From positions 163,057,963 to 163,121,962 of the forward strand of contig NC_085136.1 in NCBI RefSeq assembly GCF_035046485.1: a stretch of DNA of 64,000 nt, read 5' to 3'. The position numbers and the translations under genes were made by a program. The DNA comes from Aedes albopictus. Its lineage: Eukaryota; Arthropoda; Insecta; Diptera; Culicidae. This document shows, piece by piece, positions 56,661-64,000 of the stretch; position 1 is the first letter of the stretch, and each line of letters starts with the position of its first letter. Under the pieces are notes generated by a model. It worked only from the letters and a program-made list of their open reading frames with translations. It ran no database searches and was not told where the DNA came from.

Positions 56661-58105
56661 GAGGAAATACAAACCCGATATAGCAGCGAAAGTCAAAGTC
56701 GTCATAAAACGATTAACAACGGATGGCGAATGGGGGTGGTCGAATCAGTTAGATCTGGACCGAATCGGTATAGCAGATGCACAAGCACACTCCACTGTGT
56801 TTGTCCTTGGATTTCTGCTTTTCGCATCTTGAAATTGCTCGATCCCTCTCCGGGAGTAATTCCATGTTGTTGCACGTAGAATAGTCTGGAAAACAAATAA
56901 AATTACCATTTCAAATACTCCGTTACTTTAGTTCTTTCTAATTCTACATCTATTACGCGTCTACCAGACCGGAGGTAGAACCAACCAGGCCCCTGCAGCA
57001 ATTCGATAAAAAAAATCCTTACCTGCTCTCGTATTTTGTGGCCGTTTGGCCACCATCACCAACTTTTCGCACTTCCAGCTACCGTCTGTGGCATCTCCGT
57101 ATTATCTCCGTTTTTGTTGCCTCTCTCAGTAGCCCCGATAAAACCGCAGAACTTCCGACCGATAGATTGCTTGTACTTCCGCACTTCCGCTGGGCGAGTA
57201 ATCAAATGCCGATCGACGGAATCACCTGATTCGTTGCAGCCTTCCTTTCACCGCTGGATTTGGATGACTGGTCAATTCTTCCGCAGGTTTTCCAATTGTC
57301 TAAAAGGTTGAAAAAATGTAAATATTATTTAAAATCTCAAAACAGCCTTGCGAAAAACTACCTAATATCGATTGGCGGTAATCTGCATAATTATATAAAT
57401 AAAAAAAAGAATGGTGTTTGGATGTCACGAACAGGGGAACGGGCTCGGAACGGAAGAACGGATTAACATAATTCGTTCACTGTTGTATTCGTCCATGGTT
57501 CCGACCTGCTCGTTTGAAAAAAAAATCTTTGACCGGAGCAACAGTTGTAATATTCACAATTTAGTTGAAAAATCGGAGTTTTCGACTAACGAAGTTGAAT
57601 TTTTCTCCAAATCCGTGCATCGGACCTAACTTCGGAAGTGGTGCGCTGTATAGCGGACCAGGTTTACTATACAGCGCACCACTTCCGAAGTTAGGTCCGA
57701 CGCACGGATTTGGAAAAAAATACAACTTCGCTTGTCGAAAAGTCCGGGTTTCAACTGCACTATAACTAGCAGGCTGCCGGAACAGGCCGGGACTGCTAGT
57801 TGTAAAAAGTCTCTTACCCTCTTAACTAAATACTTTGTATGTAAGGCGCCTCACCTCGAAAACTTCCTGAAACTTTCGGCTCGAATCCGGATCGCCCTTG
57901 TTCGTGTCCGGGTGGTTAGTTGGTTGACCTTCTTGATTTCCTGCGTTCTTGGCCACTCCTAGCACGTTATCGTTCTCAATTTTTCACCGTAATTATTCAC
58001 CGCGGAACAATCGACAGAAAACAAAAATCTTGCAACCTCTTGCGACCGTTGAAATAGGATTGTTTTGAAAATCGAAGATGCACGTTCTTCTCTCCTCGCA
58101 CGATC
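56661..58105 (-). other. Right-hand segment with possible spliced exons
   Basis: On the minus strand three pieces have splice-like borders. Piece one (about 57990-57853) is open, reads GVAKNAGNQEGQPTNHPDTN, and ends FQEVFE before GTGAGG. Piece two starts after TTTTTTCAACCTTTTAG (57301), reads TIGKPAEELTSHPNPAVKG, and can end at AATCAG|GTGATT (about 57230) or at GAGCAG|GTAAGG (57021). Piece three starts after TTTTATTTGTTTTCCAG (about 56888), reads LFYVQQHGITPGEGSSNF, and ends in TGA near 56702. Phases of the first two match at zero. I recognise no domain and no start codon. It lies just inside the right terminal repeat, where a transposon gene could start, but this is inference. Confidence 0.3.
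57561..57757. repeat. Long palindrome
   Basis: Arms 57561-57652 and 57667-57757 are inverted with near-perfect identity in the inner 65 bp (ATCGGACCTAACTTCGGAAG against CTTCCGAAGTTAGGTCCGA) and more drift outward; the loop is about 14 bp. A second small hairpin, AACTAGCAG and CTGCTAGTT, follows at 57765-57806. Probably a MITE; no target duplication identified. Confidence 0.7.
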
Positions 58106-58199
58106 TCACTAACACCAACGAAATTGCGTGTAGCAGACACAAATGACAGCTAAACGATAAGTGTATAACAGTTCAGAGTAGGCCAAAATCAGGGGGGCC
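58106..58199 (-). repeat. Right terminal inverted repeat of the giant insertion
   Basis: Reads inward on the minus strand as GGCCCCCCTGATTTTGGCCT, continuing to GTTGGTGTTAGTGA at 58119-58106. It matches the left terminus at 10347-10440 over the same 94-bp length. Confidence 0.7.
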
Positions 58200-58207
58200 T
58201 CTTCAGG
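58200..58207. repeat. Target-site duplication, right copy
   Basis: TCTTCAGG directly after the right end of the giant insertion, continuing into ATCGAAAGTGG exactly as at the unoccupied site 61758-61776. Confidence 0.8.
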
Positions 58208-58326
58208 ATCGAAAGTGGATGCAGCGCAAAGTAGATAGGAAAATCTGCAAGTAGCACACCGATCCAAAAAACTAGATGCATCTTCGTTGGCATCCATTGA
58301 ACGATTTAGATGTGTCGCCCCCCTCG
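58208..58326. repeat. End of duplicated unit, copy 1
   Basis: 119 bp (ATCGAAAGTGG to CCCCCCTCG), identical by eye to 61766-61884. It completes copy 1 of the tandem unit, whose main part lies at 7072-10346 on the other side of the giant insertion. Confidence 0.85.
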
Positions 58327-58383
58327 ATTTAAACTTGAATTTTAACTTGAATTAAATAAAAACTGAATTAAATTGAATTTATA

Positions 58384-59900
58384 TTAAAATTAAATTAAAA
58401 TTAAATTAAAATTAAATTAAAATTAAATTAAAATTAAATTAAAATTAAATTAAAATTAAATTAAAATTAAATTAAAATTAAATTAAAATTAAATTAAAAT
58501 TAAATTAAAATTAAATTAAAATTAAATTAAAATTAAATTAAAATTAAATTAAAATTAAATTAAAATTAAATTAAAATTAAATTAAAATTAAATTAAAATT
58601 AAATTAAAATTAAATTAAAATTAAATTAAAATTAAATTAAAATTAAATTAAAATTAAATTAAAATTAAATTAAAATTAAATTAAAATTGAATTAAAATTA
58701 AATTAAAATTAAATTAAAATTAAATTAAAATTAAATTAAAATTAAATTAAAATTAAATTAAAATTAAATGAAAATTAAATTAAAATTAAATCAAAATTAA
58801 ATTAAAATTAAATTTAAATTAAATTTAAATTAAATTAAAATTAAATTAAAATTAAATTAAAATTAAATTAAAATTAAATTAAAATTAAATTAAAATTAAA
58901 TTAAAATTAAATTAAAATTAAATTAAAATTAAATTAAAATTAAATTAAAATTAAATTAAAATTAAATTAAAATTAAATTAAAATTAAATTAAAATTAAAT
59001 TAAAATTAAATTAAAATTAAATTAAAATTAAATTAAAATTAAATTAAAATTAAATTAAAATTAAATTAAAATTAAATTTAAATTAAATTTAAATTAAATT
59101 AAAATTAAATTAAAATTAAATTAAAATTAAATTAAAATTAAATTAAAATTAAATTAAAATTAAATTAAAATTAAATTAAAATTAAATTAAAATTAAATTA
59201 AAATTAAATTAAAATTAAATTAAAATTAAATTAAAATTAAATTAAAATTAAATTAAAATTAAATTAAAATTAAATTAAAATTAAATTAAAATTAAATTAA
59301 AATTAAATTAAAATTAAATTAAAATTAAATTAAAATTAAATTAAAATTAAATTAAAATTAAATTAAAATTAAATTAAAATTAAATTAAAATTAAATTAAA
59401 ATTAAATTAAAATTAAATTAAAATTAAATTAAAATTAAATTAAAATTAAATTAAAATTAAATTAAAATTAAATTAAAATAAAATTAAAATAAAATTAAAA
59501 TTAAATTAAAATTAAATTAAAATTAAATTAAAATTAAATTAAAATTAAATTAAAATTAAATTAAAATTAAATTAAAATTAAATTAAAATTAAATTAAAAT
59601 TAAATTAAAATTAAATTAAAATTAAATTAAAATTAAAATTAAATTAAAATTAAATTAAAATTAAATTAAAATTAAATTAAAATTAAATTAAAATTAAATT
59701 AAAATTAAATTAAAATTAAATTAAAATTAAATTAAAATTAAATTAAAATTTAATTAAAATTAAATTAAAATTAAATTAAAATTAAATTAAAATTAAATTA
59801 AAATTAAATTAAAATTAAATTAAAATTAAATTAAAATTAAATTAAAATTAAATTAAAATTAAATTAAAATTAAATTAAAATTAAATTAAAATTAAATTAA
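58384..59900. repeat. 11-bp AT-rich tandem array, copy 2
   Basis: The same TAAAATTAAAT unit and the same internal interruptions as 7134-8480, but about 160 bp (some 15 units) longer, mostly before the first shared interruption. One extra AATTTAATT variant occurs near 59748. Confidence 0.95.
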
Positions 59901-61597
59901 CCAAACTTAACGGAATCGGACACTGTTTTGGAGATGACTGGTTCCGGCAACGGTACGACTAGAACGAACCGGACTTATTGGCCAGTAGCAGCGACGAGGA
60001 GCTGACGGATCGGACGACGGAACGACTGAAATGGTTCTTACCAGGTTGTTACGGTTTTAACTAATTGAAACGCGCAATTTTTATCATTTTCCCGACCGAC
60101 GAACGCTGCCGCAATCAACAAAGTTATTTTTTTAACTGCCGTTCAGGCAACTATCAACAATGCGCGAAAGAATCGAACACTGAGCATAATTTCGGGGTTA
60201 TGATTTATGCTCTCCAGAAATTTTCGATGAGCAACATATCTAACAAATGCCTAACAGTGTCGAACGCCTAACTTCCTCCGTGCTGGGTAGGCGCAGCTGC
60301 CGGAACCAACTACAATCACAAGTCCCGCTATGGTTTAACATGCTGTGATGCGGAATTTTGCCAAGGAATGAAATCTTGCCGAAAAGGAAGAAGCCACAAC
60401 TGTTGGTACCTCGGAATCAGGGTTCCGTTTTTTTTCATTAACAAACTGCGCAACCTAATTAAACATAAGTAAATTTCCCCCCTGATTTTCCCAAAGGTAG
60501 ATTTTTTTTTCCAAAAAATTACCGGTGGTGATCCCATGGTTTTCTCAGAAATTGTGCGAGGATTTCAGATTAAATTTTTTATCATTTCCTTCAGGAACCA
60601 CTTCAGCAGTTGCTCCGGAATCATTTTCGTGAATTCTTTCGTCGTCCTCCGGGAGTCCGAGGAAGATTTTTTGCGTTTCATGATTGTCTGGAAGAAATTG
60701 CTAGGGTTTATCCGTAGGAAATGTCAGATGTAATCTCTCAAAGGCATTAAAAGAGGACCGAGGGTTCCCCGGAAGTTATTGTGTATTCCGGTAATTTTCT
60801 TTGTCAGACACTGCGGGGATCATTTCAGAAGTATACTGGGAATTCTTCCGGGTTCTCTACCATCAATTCTTTCGGAAAGTGCTACGAAAGTTCCTCCAAG
60901 AGTATCTGCAAATCAGGATTGTCTGATATATTTCCCGGAGGTAATCGAGGAGGTAGTAGCGGGTGGATTCGTGGGAAGGAACTAATGGAGGATTGAAGAG
61001 GGCTTCTTGTCGGTTATCGATGGCAAATTTTCTGGAAACCGGCTGTGGGATTCTACTTATCGAATTGCTTGAAGATTCCTCCGACGGATTAGCTTAAGCG
61101 TTCTCGCAATGAAGGGTTTTGGCAAGATATCGCTACTGGACTGAATTACAGAGTATTCCGGAAATAGTTGTTGGAAAACTTGTTGAAACAATATACTAGT
61201 AGTAGAAGATTCCTCAAAAAAATAGGACCGGTACGCACCGCTGAAAAAAAAAAAAATACGAGCGTTCCTCGGAACGGTTTGTTGGAATGTTTCTCGGAGG
61301 TAATTCATGATGGATTTTCTGAAAGCAATTGCTGAAGGATCCTGCGGAACGAACAGCTGCAGACTTCCCAGGAAAGAATTACTGGAGGATTCTTCTGATA
61401 ATAACCTGCAGACCTAGTTTGAAAACAAAAACATTAGTGATTATCACACTATATTAAGAGAGCCTAATGCTTTTTGTGGTACCAACTTTACTCTCATGCT
61501 TTTTGTGATTGTTTAGATGTAATTACGCAACCAATCAAAAGCTATAATGTAAATAGATGCTTTTATATGCATTTATTTAAGTTTTTAATGGATTGAA

Positions 61598-61855
61598 TTA
61601 CCCTGGATAAGTTAAAACATATGCTAATAAACCAAAACATATTTGTTTGAAAAAATAAGTTAAACCCTTTTCACATTTTGTACTGGATAAGCTTTCGTAC
61701 ATCGCATCAAAGATCGCATCCCATCCATTCACATCTCCTTCTATCTTGAGGCAGCGCTCTTCAGGATCGAAAGTGGATGCAGCGCAAAGTAGATAGGAAA
61801 ATCTGCAAGTAGCACACCGATCCAAAAAACTAGATGCATCTTCGTTGGCATCCAT
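61598..61855 (-). CDS. Hypothetical 85-residue protein (uncertain)
   Basis: An ATG-initiated minus-strand frame in copy 2 beginning MDANEDASSFLDRCATCRF and running through the TCTTCAGG site, so its copy-1 counterpart is cut in two by the giant insertion (start at 58297, remainder at 10179-10340). It has several Cys residues (RCATCRF, YLLCAAS, TKCEKG) and a hydrophobic tail, but no family I recognise. No promoter or poly(A) signal stands out. It may be an exon of a transposon or a chance frame. Confidence 0.25.
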   Translation of the reverse strand: MDANEDASSFLDRCATCRFSYLLCAASTFDPEERCLKIEGDVNGWDAIFDAMYESLSSTKCEKGLTYFFKQICFGLLAYVLTYPG

Positions 61856-61884
61856 TGAACGATTTAGATGTGTCGCCCCCCTCG

Positions 61885-62261
61885 GCCCAGATTAGCTTAT
61901 CGTGTTCGTTCGTTGGGACAACTGACAACTGATAATAATGCTCTAGACACATGCAAGTGACGAGAAATACGTCACGGAACACTCACATACTAGCGTAAAC
62001 GTTCTGTAGGAGCTGCGATGCGACAGCGGTCAGACGTCAAACTCGTTATGACATCTATTTTGACATTGACAGTGCTTTTTAGTTGCATGGGTTTTGCCCC
62101 AACCAGTGAACATTCAACCATCGAGACAGCCCATCTAACGAGCTCTCAACGAACGAATCGTCATTGTACTTCCATGATTTTGCAGTATTCATGGCTAAAC
62201 ATTGAGACAATTACTCTGTACAAATTATATACACCTGAGGGCGGTGTCCAAAATGCAATTC
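61885..62261. other. Intergenic; possible second GGCCC terminus at its left edge
   Basis: No gene recognised. The sequence starting at 61884, GGCCCAGATTAGCTTATCGT, shares the GGCCC start and GCTTATCGT word of the giant insertion's terminus and begins exactly where the tandem duplication ends. Confidence 0.4.
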
Positions 62262-62264
62262 TAA

Positions 62265-62430
62265 GGGTTCATTCAAATATTACGTAACGCTAAGGGGGGA
62301 GGGAGGGGGTCTAGCGCTGTGTTACGCTTCATACAAAATTTCGAAAACTTCCATACAAAAGTTGTTACGTGGGGGAGGGAGGGGGTATAAAATTGTCAAA
62401 TTTGGCGTTACGTAATATTTGAATGAACCC
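62265..62430. mobile_element. Harbinger-type MITE, TAA target duplication
   Basis: A 166-bp element with perfect terminal inverted repeats of about 26 bp (GGGTTCATTCAAATATTACG and its complement), flanked by TAA at 62262-62264 and 62431-62433. The interior has two GGGGGAGGGAGGGGG tracts. TAA duplications point to PIF/Harbinger. A related half element is at 5735-5815. Confidence 0.85.
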
Positions 62431-62433
62431 TAA

Positions 62434-63154
62434 CAGGCGATTGGAAATTGCAATTTTCTCAGCATAAAATGTTTTCGTTAAGGTTTTTGTCAGCAGGAAC
62501 GCAAAGTACAATCATATTATAAGCGTTTTAGTAGCAAAATAATCATTTGTTTTCTAAGGAAGCCAGGGAACGATTTTTCCAACGTTGTCCCCAGCCTGTC
62601 CAAAATACATGAATTACCCTAGCATATGAGCAGTACGCGAAGGGTGTGTTATTTTTTCATACTGATTAAATATTGTAACGAATTTAATTGTTACATATGT
62701 AGTTTTTATATTTAATCTTAATAAACAAAAACATACAAATTTTTAATATATTCGTTCAATTTTGTAGCTGCATATCAGCCTGAACTATGTTCCTAACATA
62801 TATGTTAGCTTGTATGTTCAGATTTTATCGTTTTAGCCGGTGGCGAGCTCTGTGTGTCATTATTAGAACGAATTTTCGAATAATTTTTAAGAGGTTGCAT
62901 ACCGATAGGCGCATGAATAGCCGAACTCGATTTATTGCTCGATAGATAAACCGGATACCCTTTTTCCGACCAATAAAAATTTAAAATCAACTTCAATAGA
63001 AAAACCGGAAACCCAACTTTAACCAATCAAAATTCAGCAAATGAGAACAATAGACTTTAGGCTCCACCAAGGGGTTGGGTTAATACTGATGGATGAAAAC
63101 TGAGCTAATTTGGTGGCAACCGTTGTCGAGTAAAGGTGATTTTAAGTGTCGATA
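62434..63154. other. Intergenic, nothing recognised
   Basis: AT-rich, with only short frames that look non-coding. No RNA gene or repeat end identified. Confidence 0.5.
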
Positions 63155-63161
63155 GCCAAAC

Positions 63162-63454
63162 CACAGAGAACAGACATCCAAGTCCAGTTCCGAAACTGTG
63201 TAAGGAATTGAACGGCCATTTGAAATCGGCAACACAAGTGGCAATAGCGTGGCGCTGCAATCGATTAATTTCCCATATTAAATTAATTCACCACTTGAAA
63301 TGTTTCAATTCACCACTGACTGTGGCAATATGGTGTTTGGTGGCGTTAGTGTTGTCATCGTGTATTGGTTTGCAACCTTACTCAAGTAAATATTCAAATC
63401 CTTACACAACTTTCCGAATGAAATTTTTTCTAGCCTGGATGTCTGTTCTCTGTG
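63162..63454. mobile_element. MITE with CACAGAG termini
   Basis: A 293-bp element. Ends CACAGAGAACAGACATCCA and its complement are perfect for 19 bp, and partial inverted similarity extends inward (TGTGTAAGGA near 63200 and TCCTTACACA near 63400). Flanked by the 7-bp direct repeat GCCAAAC at 63155-63161 and 63455-63461. Non-coding. A 7-bp duplication is unusual (hAT elements make 8), so the superfamily is open. Confidence 0.75.
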
Positions 63455-63461
63455 GCCAAAC

Positions 63462-64000
63462 TAAAGTACTCGCGTGTGAAGTTTGATAGACGGTGAAGTG
63501 AGTGAATTAAATCGTTAAACTAAATCGACCTAGTTCTAACCTGAGACGTTCTAACCAGTTTTCAATTTAGATTTTTGAAATAATTTTCGGTTCGTGGTTC
63601 AAAATCGTAAAAAGAGTGTCAGGCAAAATCGGTTGGACTATAAGGTAAGGCTTTTATTAAACAGTGATTTGAGTGCTTGGACATTACCAGTTTACGTTGA
63701 ACAGGTGAAAAGCCATTCAACGTGGGTGCTTGGGCTGAATTCCTGAAGCCCACACCGTCAGGACACTCGGTCGCCGCTAGGTGGCAAGCAGCTAGTCCAC
63801 CGCATTACATTCCGGGGGCCCATCCATCCCGTAGAATTCGCTCTAGACTACGGCGACTTGAACCAGAACCGTATTACGAGTCCATTGCCGGCATCAAAGC
63901 TCTTCCAACGTTGGATCACCACGCCATAAGCCTGCAGGCGTTCAAGTAAGCTTGTCCATATAGTGCACTCCCAGAATTGAGCTCGAAAAAGTCCTGTAAA
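63462..64000. other. Unassigned, possibly the start of a transcribed unit
   Basis: Composition becomes more balanced after 63690 and a 75-codon frame (63722-63949, alternative start) covers it, but I recognise no domain. TTCAAGTAAGCTT at 63936-63948 resembles a splice donor. It may be the leader of a gene or retroelement continuing beyond the window. Confidence 0.3.

Larger units (their letters stand above)
10347..58199. mobile_element. Giant TIR-bounded insertion (~47.9 kb)
   Basis: Both ends begin GGCCC reading inward and share GGCCTACTC at positions 16-24, ACNCTTATCGTTT-like sequence near positions 36-48, and GTTGGTGTTAGTGA at positions 81-94. The spacing is identical on both sides (10347-10440 and 58199-58106). 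It is flanked by TCTTCAGG at 10339-10346 and 58200-58207. The second copy of the surrounding duplicated unit carries TCTTCAGG only once (61758-61765), an unoccupied site. Together these show one precise insertion event. An 8-bp duplication is used by hAT, P and Merlin elements among others, but the GGCCC terminus does not let me assign a superfamily. No transposase was found; the interior is satellites and later retrotransposon insertions. The ancestral element may have been much smaller and grown in place. Confidence 0.7.
58327..61884. repeat. Segmental duplication, copy 2 (uninterrupted)
   Basis: The full 3.56-kb unit: AT array, unique middle, the intact GCGC-TCTTCAGG-ATCG junction, and the CCCCCCTCG end. 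The unique middle (59901-61765) matches 8481-10346 with essentially no substitutions visible; the six short frames translate identically. With the giant insertion removed, the two copies are directly adjacent (58326|58327), a simple tandem duplication. Confidence 0.9.

Noticed and set aside
57022..57285. Decayed histone H3 pseudogene on the minus strand
   Set aside because: Short stretches resemble H3 codons (an AAATCC-GCGGTG block and a CGGAAGTACAAGCAATCT block), but several large gaps are needed, and an alternative splice-compatible reading of the same DNA is at least as good.
7072..61884. Interpreting the two 3.4-kb copies as LTRs of a giant LTR retrotransposon
   Set aside because: There is no primer-binding site or polypurine tract at their inner edges, and the copy-2 structure plus the TCTTCAGG duplication show instead a tandem duplication with an insertion inside copy 1.
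62805..63026. 73-codon minus-strand frame
   Set aside because: No start context, domain or composition supporting a gene.

Overview
The window comes from a mosquito genome, most likely Aedes. The strongest sign is a minus-strand tRNA-derived SINE at 35125-35416 that I recognise as Feilai-like. Ty1/copia, RTE and Jockey/CR1-type retrotransposons, many palindromic MITEs and long satellites agree with this. I see no convincing host gene; nearly everything is repeat.

Layout. 1-7071: MITE-rich intergenic DNA with one N gap. 7072-10346 and 58327-61884: two near-identical copies of a ~3.4 kb unit, each with a large 11-bp AT-rich array. Between them, 10347-58199 behaves as one ~47.9 kb insertion. 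It begins 5'-GGCCC at both ends, has ~94-bp imperfect terminal inverted repeats, and is flanked by the 8-bp direct repeat TCTTCAGG. The second copy of the flanking unit keeps the unoccupied target site at 61758-61765.

Inside the insertion, left to right: a tRNA-derived SINE with an 11-bp target duplication; ~17 kb of an 86-bp satellite (about 200 monomers) interrupted by an ORF1-only non-LTR element; a 12/24-bp minisatellite (GGAATTCCTCC family) that reverses orientation near 36.25 kb; an apparently intact copia element with identical LTRs (37298-41578, minus); a broken copia element (42972-47280, plus); an RTE element (48609-53814, plus) whose 5' region is itself split by a Jockey/CR1-type element (48696-50674, minus); more minisatellite; and a right-hand segment with possible spliced exons on the minus strand. 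No transposase for the whole 48-kb unit was recognised.

The retroelements do not form a pathway; they are layered insertions. The order of events reads: tandem duplication of the 3.4-kb unit, insertion of the TIR-bounded element (or a smaller ancestor) into the first copy, expansion of satellites within it, then insertion of the LTR and non-LTR elements into the minisatellite. 61885-64000 holds two further MITEs and otherwise unrecognised sequence. All large open frames in 31-35 kb are by-products of a stop-free repeat whose length is a multiple of three.
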